Shown here: piece by piece, positions 42,354-50,165 of the stretch
Position numbering within the stretch: the stretch's first letter is position 1
Layout of the letters: the number at the start of each line of letters is the position of its first letter
Source of the DNA: Bradyrhizobium sp. 164
Lineage (GTDB): Bacteria; Pseudomonadota; Alphaproteobacteria; Rhizobiales; Xanthobacteraceae
DNA length: 64,000 bases
Reading direction: 5' to 3'
Assembly (NCBI RefSeq): GCF_023073715.1
Contig: NZ_JADPKA010000029.1
Coordinates: forward strand, 434,001-498,000
Notes under the pieces: model-generated
Told to the model about the DNA's origin: nothing
Databases searched by the model: none
What the model saw: the letters and a program-made list of their open reading frames with translations, nothing else
Program-made: the position numbers and the translations under genes

Positions 42354-42672
42354 TCCATGGCCCCCCTGCGAAACCACTACAAACCAAGGTCCGCGACGAC
42401 ATGCGGCTTGAGAATCAAAAAAAGACACCAAAACGATGTCATGACATCGTTTCGCATTTCTCACGCTCCCGCAACAATGCGGCAAAATACGGATGGGAAC
42501 TCGGGAACGTGCGAAATGGTGGAAGGACAGCGCCTTTAAACCTCTGTTAGTGGGCTCTCGCAGGGGTTGTGTAGGTTCAGGACGTCAGGCCCGCCAGATT
42601 GTGCGTGTCCCTACGACCAATTCCGGTGTATTGAGTTCCATCGTTCATCCTTTCAGCCTTTGCCCTGCACCT
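42354..42672. other. Divergent slt / adenylate cyclase promoter region
   Basis: About 320 bp without a gene, locally AT-rich around 42410-42480, which suggests promoter activity. The frames that continue into it from the two flanking genes show no family features. It contains the 22-bp palindrome listed separately. Confidence 0.5.
42431..42452. promoter_or_regulatory. Perfect 22-bp palindrome, candidate operator
   Basis: AAACGATGTCA followed directly by its exact reverse complement TGACATCGTTT, with no spacer. A perfect 11-bp dyad is unlikely by chance in 64 kb (of the order of 1 in 60). It lies 78 nt from the slt ATG and 221 nt from the cyclase ATG, in the divergent spacer. Binder unknown. 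Confidence 0.7.
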
Positions 42673-44409
42673 ATGCCGATTTTCAACCAGTCGATTCGGC
42701 GCAAGATCGTCGGGGTCGCCCTCGGATTGATCGTTCTCATGTTGATCACCTCGATCCTGTCGATGGTGATGTCGAGCCAGGTCGGCGTGCTCTTGGACGA
42801 GCTGACCAACCGTTACATCCCGGCCTATGGGCATCTGGCGCGGGCCAACGTCCGTTCGCTGGAACGGGCGTTGGCACTGCGGCGCATGGTCATGACCAAG
42901 ATGCAGTCGCCATCGGACGAGGAGGCCTATGCGGCGCGCCTGCGCGAGTTCGATCAAACCGACCGCAAGATCGAGGAGGAAGCCGAGAGTGCACGCAAGC
43001 TCATCAACGCCATCATCGACGATCCCAGGACCCCGTCCGACTATGCCGCGCTGGCGCGGATCGAGCTCCGCATCGAGACCGCCGTCACTGAGCTGCGCCG
43101 CGATCTTGACGAGGACCACGGAAAGCTGGTCAAGCAGGTCGATGCCAAGCAGATGGCGGAGGCCCGCGGCACGCTGGAGCACATCGATGCGCTGCGCGAC
43201 CAGTTCAACCAGAAGATCGATGCGATCCGCACCGACATGCTGGCGCAGGTTTTCTTCAGCACGTCGCAGGTGATCAGCCGCCAGCACCAGACGATCATCG
43301 TGTCGGGCGTCGTGACCCTACTCGCAGCGATCGTCGGATTTGCCTTTGCGCTGCTCGTGAGTAGCGGTATCACGCGCCCGGTGCGACTGCTGCTCGCTGG
43401 CACCCGCGAGGTCGAGGCGGGTCGGTTCGACAAGCCGATCACCGTTTCCACGCAGGACGAGATCGGCGAGCTTGCCGCGGCCTTCAACCGCATGATCGAG
43501 CAGTTGCGCCACAACGAACGCATCCGCGAGACCTTCGGGCGCTACATCGACCCCAAGGTGGTGCAGGGCCTGATTGACCGGCCGGAGGTCGCCATCGAGG
43601 GCCAGCGTCGGGTCATGACCATCATGTTCTGCGACATGAGCGGCTTCACTTCGATGAGCGAAGGCATGACGCCGCGCGGTCTCGTCAAGGTGATGAACCA
43701 CTATTTCACGGTGATGTCCGGCCCCATCCGCAGCAATCGCGGCGTCATCGACAAATATATCGGCGACGCCATCATGTCCTATTGGGGGCCGCCCTTTATC
43801 GAGGAGGACGAGCAGGCGATGCTCGCCGGCCTTGCCGCCATCGAGATGGCCGATCAGGTGCCCGCGCTCCAGAAGCAGCTGCCGGATCTGCTCGGCATCC
43901 GCGCCATGCCGGCGCCCTGCGATCTGCGCATCGGCATCGCCACCGGCGAGGTCCTGACCGGCAGCATCGGCTCCGAGCTGATGATGAGCTTTACCGTGAT
44001 GGGCGACGCCGTGAACCTCGCCTCGCGGCTGGAGGCCGCCAACAAGGCGTATGGGACCCGCATCCTGATCTCGCAGGCAACGGCAGAGGCGGTCGGCGCG
44101 CGCCTCGAGCTGCGCGAGATCGATCGTCTCGCGGTGGCGGGCCAGAGCGCACCGCAAGCTGTTTTCGAGGTGATGGGCAGGGCCAACGCACTCACCGATG
44201 CCCAAGCGAGCCTGCGCACGCACTATGCCGAAGGTCTCTCCGCCTATCGCGCCCGGCGCTTCGGCGATGCCCGCGCCGCCTTCAACGCCGCGCTCGAAGC
44301 GGTCCCGGGCGACGGTCCTTCGCGCACGCTGCTCGGCCGCATCACGCAGTTCGAGGCCAACCCGCCCGACGGCGGTTGGGATGGCGCCTGGCGGTTGGAG
44401 CAGAAATAG
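42673..44409 (+). CDS. Membrane class III adenylate/guanylate cyclase with HAMP
   Basis: A 578-residue protein: transmembrane helix (about 10-33), an extracytoplasmic helical region (35-205) like four-helix-bundle sensors, a second helix (about 207-230), HAMP (230-285), then a class III cyclase domain (about 310-490) with metal Asp in FCDMSGFTS, KYIGDAIMSYWG and GDAVNLASRLEAA. It makes cyclic AMP most likely. The C-terminal 80 residues carry a TPR-like segment. The ATG at 42673 begins the membrane protein; the open frame upstream lacks features. Confidence 0.92.
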   Translation: MPIFNQSIRRKIVGVALGLIVLMLITSILSMVMSSQVGVLLDELTNRYIPAYGHLARANVRSLERALALRRMVMTKMQSPSDEEAYAARLREFDQTDRKIEEEAESARKLINAIIDDPRTPSDYAALARIELRIETAVTELRRDLDEDHGKLVKQVDAKQMAEARGTLEHIDALRDQFNQKIDAIRTDMLAQVFFSTSQVISRQHQTIIVSGVVTLLAAIVGFAFALLVSSGITRPVRLLLAGTREVEAGRFDKPITVSTQDEIGELAAAFNRMIEQLRHNERIRETFGRYIDPKVVQGLIDRPEVAIEGQRRVMTIMFCDMSGFTSMSEGMTPRGLVKVMNHYFTVMSGPIRSNRGVIDKYIGDAIMSYWGPPFIEEDEQAMLAGLAAIEMADQVPALQKQLPDLLGIRAMPAPCDLRIGIATGEVLTGSIGSELMMSFTVMGDAVNLASRLEAANKAYGTRILISQATAEAVGARLELREIDRLAVAGQSAPQAVFEVMGRANALTDAQASLRTHYAEGLSAYRARRFGDARAAFNAALEAVPGDGPSRTLLGRITQFEANPPDGGWDGAWRLEQK

Positions 44410-44531
44410 CCGTGCCTGCCGTCCTTCGCCGCAGACCGGAAAAAACGATTCTGGTTCATAACGATGTTCGCCGTGACCTATTTCCCGGGCTTAGGCTTGA
44501 TGTCCTTGAGGCGTCTGATGGGGACACGCCG

Positions 44532-44708
44532 ATGACACATCTTGAGGACAGGCTCGAACGGTTCGAGACGCTCACCGCGGAGTGCGAGCTGATCGCCAAG
44601 CTCGCGACCGACAGCGCCAAGCGCGAGTTCTATCTGAATCTCGGAGAACAGTACCGCCAGCTGGCGCTGGACACGCGGCAGGCGATCGCGACCAGGGCCG
44701 CGGCCTGA
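44532..44708 (+). CDS. Small helical hypothetical protein
   Basis: A 58-residue protein MTHLEDRLERFETLTAECEL..., predicted largely alpha-helical with an amphipathic acidic pattern and one Cys. No known motif. It is preceded by gatgggg-type purines. Codon use looks typical for the surroundings. Unrecognised. Confidence 0.55.
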   Translation: MTHLEDRLERFETLTAECELIAKLATDSAKREFYLNLGEQYRQLALDTRQAIATRAAA

Positions 44709-44859
44709 GGCCGGCTGCAATCCGTTCTTAACATTTGGCGCGCATTCTCGCAGCATGCGGATGTCGCTGATCGGCGACGGTTCGTGGTGGGAAGGCCGGG
44801 ATTCGTTGCAATGCAGCGCGCCCCGCGAGTGTCACTTGCCATGTTCGACGGGCAATCCC

Positions 44860-45072
44860 ATGCGCCTCGTTGCAGTGATCACAGTCGCGCTCATGATGGC
44901 AGCCTGCAATCAGGAGCAGGACATCACCGGCTCGGCCTCGACCTGCCCGATGCGAAACTACAGCAGCTACAATCCCCGCGACATGAACCAGTGCGTCAGC
45001 GCCTGCAAAGCATGCGATCGCGGCACCACGGTGACCTGCACGACCTCCTGCACCCTCAAGGGGGCGCACTGA
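44860..45072 (+). CDS. Small Cys-rich putative lipoprotein
   Basis: A 70-residue protein with a lipoprotein-type signal (AVITVALMMAAC; Cys16 would be lipidated) and a mature part with several Cys (CPMRN, CVSACKACDRG, CTTSCTLKG). The paired Cys suggest disulfides in the periplasm. The frame is open upstream, but this ATG gives the signal peptide. Unrecognised function. Confidence 0.65.
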   Translation: MRLVAVITVALMMAACNQEQDITGSASTCPMRNYSSYNPRDMNQCVSACKACDRGTTVTCTTSCTLKGAH

Positions 45073-45100
45073 TCCAAAGTCCCTGACGCGCCAAGCCCGG

Positions 45101-45116
45101 CGGTGCCTAGGCACCG
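45101..45116. repeat. Perfect 16-bp palindrome between small genes
   Basis: CGGTGCCTAGGCACCG with dyad centre in CCTAGG. A palindrome this long occurs about once per 64 kb by chance, so significance is weak. It lies between the lipoprotein gene and the next gene, possibly as a terminator stem or operator. Confidence 0.3.
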
Positions 45117-45173
45117 GAACGATTCACATGGATTAATCATTGAGGAAGCGGGCAGGACGCGGAGTTCGATGGA

Positions 45174-45431
45174 ATGGGTATGCTCGATCCCGGCCGGTTC
45201 CTGGTGTCGTGCTCGCATTGCGACGCCTGGCCGATGGCTGCCAACGTCAAACGTTCAAGCTGGTCGGCGTCCCCGCACGAAGTCCGCTTCGTGTGCCCGC
45301 GCTGCCGCCGCGAGGAGACCGCGATCGTCTCCGCCTCCGGCGAACTGACGCCGATCAAGCGCATCGATGTTCCGCCACGCGACGTCGCCGTTGCGTGGGC
45401 GCAAGCCCAGCGCCCGCGCGGGCGGACGTAA
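45174..45431 (+). CDS. Small protein with zinc-ribbon-like Cys pairs
   Basis: An 85-residue protein containing CSHC (near 13-16) and CPRC (near 41-44), a two-CxxC layout consistent with a zinc ribbon. The rest is featureless. No family is assigned. It has no obvious operon partner; it lies in a stretch of five unrecognised small genes. Confidence 0.6.
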   Translation: MGMLDPGRFLVSCSHCDAWPMAANVKRSSWSASPHEVRFVCPRCRREETAIVSASGELTPIKRIDVPPRDVAVAWAQAQRPRGRT

Positions 45432-45537
45432 GTCGCCACGCACTCGCAGTCTGACGGGACGTCCCTTGATCTCCGATTTGGAACCGGGCCCACCGGCGGG
45501 CGTTTCTGCCCAACATCAACCCATCGAGGCCGGGCGA

Positions 45538-45759
45538 ATGATCAGCGAGCACTTCGACACCCGCACACGGATCAACATGAAATTGGCGTTGGACCGGATC
45601 TGCCGCGGTCGCCCCGATGGCGAGGACTATGGCTTCCGGAGGTCGGTCGCTGAAAACATCGTCCGGTGCGCGCTTATGGGCCGAACCGGTATCGGCCAGC
45701 TCGTCGACGCCGGCGAACGGGCCGTGGTCCGGACGCGCTCCGAGAGAACGCCGGCCTGA
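45538..45759 (+). CDS. Small hypothetical protein
   Basis: A 73-residue protein MISEHFDTRTRINMKLALDRIC..., rich in Arg and predicted helical. The frame extends upstream to a TTG at 45466, which would add 24 residues; the ATG is preceded by gaggccggg and is preferred. No motif recognised. Confidence 0.5.
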   Translation: MISEHFDTRTRINMKLALDRICRGRPDGEDYGFRRSVAENIVRCALMGRTGIGQLVDAGERAVVRTRSERTPA

Positions 45760-45791
45760 TCGTGCTGGCTTGCGTAAATCGTAAATCATCA

Positions 45792-45819
45792 CCAGACGTG
45801 GTAAGACGACCGTCTGGAG
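45792..45819 (+). promoter_or_regulatory. Hairpin overlapping the Shine-Dalgarno of the next gene
   Basis: CCAGACG (45792-45798) pairs perfectly with CGTCTGG (45811-45817) around a 12-nt loop. The GG at the end of the right arm begins the GGAG Shine-Dalgarno (45816-45819) of the gene starting at 45826. Folding would partly block translation; a regulatory role is inferred. Confidence 0.4.
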
Positions 45820-45825
45820 ATCACC

Positions 45826-46401
45826 ATGGCTCTCATCCTGCCATCTCATGACGACCGTTTCCGGCTTCACCCCGTCGCGCCGCGCCTTGCGCGGATGTTC
45901 TGTTTTGCGCTGTTGGCGGTGTCAGGCGCGCTCGGAAGCTTCGCGTTCGCCTGCGCCACGCCGTTTGCGGCCTTCGCGGTTGTCGCGGCCGCGATGCTGC
46001 CGCTGCGGCCGGCACTGCTCGTCGTCACCGGCGTCTGGCTCGTGAACCAGGCCATCGGCTTCGGCGCGCTGCATTACCCTATCGACGGCAGCACCATCGC
46101 CTGGGGTTTTGCGACCGGCGCGGCCGTGCTGCTGGCGACCGCCGTTTCGTCCGCCGTGCTGCGTACGCTGCCGCAGGGCCGCAGGCCGCTGGCGCTGGCC
46201 GTCACGCTCGTTGCCGCCTATGCGGCCTATGAGCTCGCGCTGCTCGCCGCGACGCCGGCCCTCGGCGGAGAGGGCGCCTTCACCGCTGCCATCGTGACGC
46301 GCATTGGGCTCACCAGTGCCGTGTGGCTCGCCGGTCTCGTCGCCGTCTGCGAGATCGTCCGTGTGGGCGATCCGTTCGTCCGCGCGCTGCGGAATGCCTG
46401 A
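45826..46401 (+). CDS. Multi-pass membrane protein of unknown function
   Basis: A 191-residue protein with about six hydrophobic segments (about 20-42, 45-62, 63-83, 87-110, 120-143, 155-178). No transporter motif was recognised. The segment WLVNQAIGFGALHYP recalls small permease-like proteins but gives no family. It starts at an ATG preceded by a GGAG Shine-Dalgarno that overlaps a hairpin. Function unknown. Confidence 0.7.
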   Translation: MALILPSHDDRFRLHPVAPRLARMFCFALLAVSGALGSFAFACATPFAAFAVVAAAMLPLRPALLVVTGVWLVNQAIGFGALHYPIDGSTIAWGFATGAAVLLATAVSSAVLRTLPQGRRPLALAVTLVAAYAAYELALLAATPALGGEGAFTAAIVTRIGLTSAVWLAGLVAVCEIVRVGDPFVRALRNA

Positions 46402-46513
46402 GCACATCCCGACGGGCAAAACACCAGGCAATTTCGGCCTGTCCCGTGTCAAGCGGCGCGTTCAAAAATATTCCGCTTTACCGAAATTCGGAAATGACGT
46501 ATGTGTCGTGCAT

Positions 46514-46565
46514 CCCGGCTCATCCGAGAGGGGCGATCATGTGTCGTGATGATCGCGGAGCCGGG
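46514..46565. repeat. Nested hairpin module A
   Basis: Outer stem CCCGGCTC (46514-46521) / GAGCCGGG (46558-46565), 8 bp perfect; inner stem GCGATCAT (46533-46540) / ATGATCGC (46549-46556), 8 bp perfect with 8-nt loop. Together a strong stem-loop within the non-coding element. Confidence 0.7.
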
Positions 46566-46898
46566 CTTGCGGTGGACGCGGCAGCGTCGGGCGCGAAAGG
46601 CCAAGGGCAGGGCGGATTGCTCTCCGTGAGCCCTTAAGCTTCGCGCAGACGGACGGCGCTGTCAGGTTCGTCGCGCCAGCATGTCGATGGCAAAGTGCAC
46701 AACGCCGTCGAACCCTGCGGCGCAGGCGAGCCGCGCGTACGGCAAAACCGTGTGGTCCTGGCCGTCGTTGCTACGGTCAAGCCCTGGCGGATGCGGCATG
46801 GGCGTCAACCGGCGCGGTGTCCGTGACTTCTACGAGGGCGAGGGAGGCCAGAACGAATTCGGCTCCCAGGAGAGCGCGGCATAAGCCGTCAAACCACT

Positions 46899-47012
46899 GC
46901 GCAGGGAAGGCCGTGTGTTGGGCTTCACCTGTATGCCGCTGTGCAGTTTTCTGCGTGTGCCTTTCGCACAGCGGACCGTGGGTGCCAGGTCAGCACCCGG
47001 CCGCCCCTGCGC
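46899..47012. repeat. Nested hairpin module B
   Basis: An outer stem of 13 paired positions out of 15 (GCGCAGGG-AA-GGCCG at 46899-46913 with CGGCC-GC-CCCTGCGC at 46998-47012) encloses a perfect 9-bp stem (CCGCTGTGC 46936-46944 / GCACAGCGG 46966-46974) and a 6-bp stem (GGGTGC 46980-46985 / GCACCC 46993-46998). It forms a multi-branch structure that could be an RNA or a mobile palindromic element. Confidence 0.7.
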
Positions 47013-47105
47013 CCTCCCGGCTTTGAGGGTGGAGCGACGAAGCAAAGCTCGGGCGAAATGCGCCGCGAGGATGCGAAGGCGTGTCTGCGCGTTGAAATGC
47101 ACGTC

Positions 47106-47616
47106 GGAGAGTTACGATATCCCCTCTCGATCCATCATTGCGATGCGCCGACGGCGGTGTGTCACACCTCCCTCGTGCTCCGGACGCCAGCGCCGGGCTT
47201 GCCTGGCGATGTGGAGCTTGTCGCGGACACGAGCGAGGTGTGCACGGACATGATCAGGCAAAGCGGGTCCCCGACTCAGTGCAGCCGCGCTTCCTGTCAC
47301 CAACCAGATCCGGGCGGAGCTTCTTCGCTCCTTCAAGTCGGAGATTGGGCCTCGCCGCGAGGTATCACTGTAGGCTTATCCGTGTCTTCCGAGCCACGAT
47401 TGTGCTATCCGCGCAACACTCCCCCGGATTTAACTTTGATCACCGACCGTTCGCGTCGTCGCCGCTTTTTAGCCACACCCGAACATGAATAAAATCACTC
47501 TAATGTTTTAAGGGTAGCGGCCAGTCTTCGACGGCGACGGGAAATCCCAAGGTCGATTCAAATCTTGGCTCTGATTTTTCGGGTCTGAAAGGGTTGACCG
47601 GGGAAACTGGTTTGCG
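47106..47616. other. ilvD upstream region
   Basis: About 510 bp with no gene that I can support. Contains a locally AT-rich stretch at 47485-47515 and then the ilvD leader. No leader peptide rich in branched-chain codons was seen, so attenuation is not proposed. Confidence 0.4.
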
Positions 47617-49338
47617 ATGCGCGCGAAGATCGACAAGCAGAGGCTGCCGAGCCGTCACGTGACGGAAGGTCCTGCGCGCGCGCCTCATCGCTCCTACTTC
47701 TACGCGATGGGTCTGACTACCGAGCAGATCCACCAGCCTTTCGTCGGCGTCGCCTCGTGCTGGAACGAGGCTGCGCCCTGCAACATCGCTTTGATGCGTC
47801 AAGCACAGGCGGTGAAGAAGGGGGTCGCATCGGCCGGCGGCACTCCGCGCGAATTCTGCACCATCACCGTCACCGACGGCATCGCCATGGGCCATGATGG
47901 CATGCGCTCCTCGCTGCCGTCGCGCGAATGCATCGCCGACTCGGTCGAGTTGACGGTTCGCGGCCACGCCTATGATGCGCTCGTCGGCCTCGCCGGCTGC
48001 GACAAGTCGCTGCCGGGCATGATGATGGCTATGGTCCGCCTCAACGTGCCGTCGATTTTCATTTACGGCGGCTCGATCCTGCCCGGCAATTTCCGCGGCC
48101 AGCAGGTCACGGTGCAGGACATGTTCGAGGCGGTCGGCAAGCATTCGGTTGGCGCCATGTCGGACGAGGACCTCGACGAGATCGAGCGCGTGGCCTGTCC
48201 CTCGGCGGGTGCCTGCGGCGCGCAGTTCACGGCCAACACCATGGCGACTGTCTCCGAGGCGATTGGCCTTGCGCTGCCATACTCAGCCGGTGCGCCGGCA
48301 CCTTATGAAATCCGCGACGCCTTCTGCATGACCGCGGGCGAGAAGGTGATGGACCTGATCGCCTCCAACATCCGGCCGCGCGACATCGTCACCCGCAAGG
48401 CGCTGGAGAATGCGGCCGCCGTGGTCGCCGCGTCCGGCGGCTCGACCAATGCTGCGCTGCACCTACCGGCGATCGCGCACGAGGCGAGCATCAAGTTCGA
48501 CTTGTTCGACGTCGCCGAAATCTTCAAAAAGACACCATATGTCGCGGATTTGAAGCCGGGCGGCCGTTATGTCGCCAAAGACATGTTTGAAGTTGGCGGC
48601 ATCCCGCTTCTGATGAAGACGCTGCTCGACAACGGATTTCTTCACGGTGATTGCCTCACCGTCACCGGTCGAACGATCGCCGAAAACCTCAAGAGCGTGA
48701 AATGGAATCCGCACCAGGACGTGGTGCACCCGGCAGACAAACCCATCACCGTCACGGGCGGTGTGGTCGGTCTGAAGGGCAATTTGGCGCCAGAAGGTGC
48801 GATCGTGAAAGTCGCGGGAATGTCCAACCTCAGGTTCACCGGTCCGGCCAGGTGCTTCGACCGTGAGGAGGATGCTTTCGAGGCGGTCCAGAAGCGCACC
48901 TATCGCGAAGGCGAAGTCATCGTGATCCGCTACGAGGGGCCGAAGGGCGGTCCCGGCATGCGGGAAATGCTCCAGACCACCGCAGCGCTGACTGGCCAGG
49001 GCATGGGCGGCAAGATCGCGCTCATCACCGACGGCCGCTTCTCCGGCGCGACTCGCGGCTTCTGCATCGGTCATGTCGGGCCCGAGGCCGCGATTGGCGG
49101 CCCGATCGGGCTGCTCGAGGACGGCGACATCGTCGAGATCGATGCCGTCGCCGGTACCCTTAACGTAAAATTGAGCGACCAGGAGCTCGCCCAGCGCAAG
49201 ACCAAATGGGCACCTCGCGCGACTAACCACACGTCGGGTGCGCTCTGGAAGTATGCTCAGCAGGTTGGACCAGCGCTCGGGGGGGCGGTGACCCATCCGG
49301 GCGGCGCGCACGAGAAACAGTGCTATGCGGACATCTAG
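47617..49338 (+). CDS. ilvD: Dihydroxy-acid dehydratase (IlvD/Edd family)
   Basis: A 573-residue Fe-S enzyme. Cluster ligands and signature motifs: GCDKSLPGMMMA, SAGACGAQFTANTM and, near the C terminus, TDGRFSGATRGFCIGHVGPEA. Length suits DHAD (about 560-615), which dehydrates dihydroxyisovalerate in branched-chain amino-acid synthesis; sugar-acid dehydratases of the same family are alternatives. Start at ATG (MRAKIDKQRLPSRHV). Its end overlaps the exoR-like gene by 14 nt in another frame. Confidence 0.94.
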   Translation: MRAKIDKQRLPSRHVTEGPARAPHRSYFYAMGLTTEQIHQPFVGVASCWNEAAPCNIALMRQAQAVKKGVASAGGTPREFCTITVTDGIAMGHDGMRSSLPSRECIADSVELTVRGHAYDALVGLAGCDKSLPGMMMAMVRLNVPSIFIYGGSILPGNFRGQQVTVQDMFEAVGKHSVGAMSDEDLDEIERVACPSAGACGAQFTANTMATVSEAIGLALPYSAGAPAPYEIRDAFCMTAGEKVMDLIASNIRPRDIVTRKALENAAAVVAASGGSTNAALHLPAIAHEASIKFDLFDVAEIFKKTPYVADLKPGGRYVAKDMFEVGGIPLLMKTLLDNGFLHGDCLTVTGRTIAENLKSVKWNPHQDVVHPADKPITVTGGVVGLKGNLAPEGAIVKVAGMSNLRFTGPARCFDREEDAFEAVQKRTYREGEVIVIRYEGPKGGPGMREMLQTTAALTGQGMGGKIALITDGRFSGATRGFCIGHVGPEAAIGGPIGLLEDGDIVEIDAVAGTLNVKLSDQELAQRKTKWAPRATNHTSGALWKYAQQVGPALGGAVTHPGGAHEKQCYADI

Positions 49339-50149
49339 GCGTGCCATAGTTGCGTTTGTGTTGGGGGCTATAGCGCTGGCCGCACCGGCGCTCGCCTTCG
49401 ACGGTGCGCCGGTGAACAAGGACGCGACCATCCCGGTCGTGACCACCTTGCCGGGCGCCGCGAATACGGTTCGCAGCCGAATTCCGCCGGCGGTCGTAAC
49501 CCAGGAAACCTCGCTTAGCGCCCTGCAATATGCCGCCGAGGGCGGCCACCCCATCGCGCAGTGGAAGCTCGGCCGCATGTACGCCAATGGCGACGGCGTC
49601 GCCCAGGACGATCTGCGCGCCTTCGAATATTTCAGCCGCATCGCCAATGCGCATGCCGAGGACAGTCCGTCGGCGCCGCAGGCGCAGATCGTGGCCAACG
49701 CCTTCGTCGCGCTCGGCCGCTATTATCTCAGCGGTATCCCGAACTCGAAGATCAAGTCGGATCCGGAGCGGGCGCGGGAGATGTTCTCCTATGCCGCGTC
49801 TTATTTCGGCAACGCGGACGCGCAGTATGATCTGGCCCGCCTGTACCTGAAGACGCCGGACGCCTCGCGCGAGGATTTTCGCTACGGCGCGCGCTGGCTC
49901 GGCCTCGCCGCACAAAAGGGCCAGCATCAGGCGCAGGCCCTGCTTGGCCAGATGCTGTTCAACGGCGACCGCCTGCCGCGGCAGGTCGCGCGCGGCCTGA
50001 TGTGGCTGACGCTGGCGCGTGACAGCGCCGGGGCCGAGGAGACCTGGATCAAGGAAAGCTATAACCGCGCCTTCGCCAAGGCCTCCGACGACGACCGCGC
50101 CATGTGCCTGCAAATGCTGGAGCAGTGGGTGCAGGGCCGCCGGGAGTGA
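49325..50149 (+). CDS. ExoR-like Sel1-repeat periplasmic protein
   Basis: A 274-residue protein with a signal peptide (1-24, ending PALAF) followed by Sel1-type TPR repeats (AAEGGHPIAQWKLGRMYANGDG; AASYFGNADAQYDLARLYL; AAQKGQHQAQALLGQMLF). The overall layout, length and LARLYL/GRYYLSGIP features match Sinorhizobium ExoR, the periplasmic inhibitor of the ExoS/ChvI system controlling exopolysaccharide and motility. ExoS/ChvI are not in this window. It overlaps ilvD by 14 nt. Confidence 0.75.
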   Translation: MRTSRRAIVAFVLGAIALAAPALAFDGAPVNKDATIPVVTTLPGAANTVRSRIPPAVVTQETSLSALQYAAEGGHPIAQWKLGRMYANGDGVAQDDLRAFEYFSRIANAHAEDSPSAPQAQIVANAFVALGRYYLSGIPNSKIKSDPERAREMFSYAASYFGNADAQYDLARLYLKTPDASREDFRYGARWLGLAAQKGQHQAQALLGQMLFNGDRLPRQVARGLMWLTLARDSAGAEETWIKESYNRAFAKASDDDRAMCLQMLEQWVQGRRE

Positions 50150-50165
50150 TCTGCAGAGGCGGCTC

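Larger units (their letters stand above)
46405..47105. repeat. Non-coding element with nested strong hairpins (Bradyrhizobium-type intergenic repeat)
   Basis: About 700 bp between the membrane protein and ilvD with no convincing gene; several short frames (for example 46681-46884) look like spurious reading through structured DNA. Two hairpin modules are listed separately. From memory, near-identical modules recur in many Bradyrhizobium genomes and are often mis-annotated as short proteins containing WSWPSLL-like strings; this could not be checked here. Confidence 0.6.

Noticed and set aside
45101..45116. 16-bp palindrome as an operator
   Set aside because: Expected about once by chance in a window this size; kept only as a low-confidence repeat.
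46681..46884. 67-residue frame in the non-coding element
   Set aside because: Lies in structured repeat DNA, no family features, resembles spurious frames commonly annotated in such repeats.
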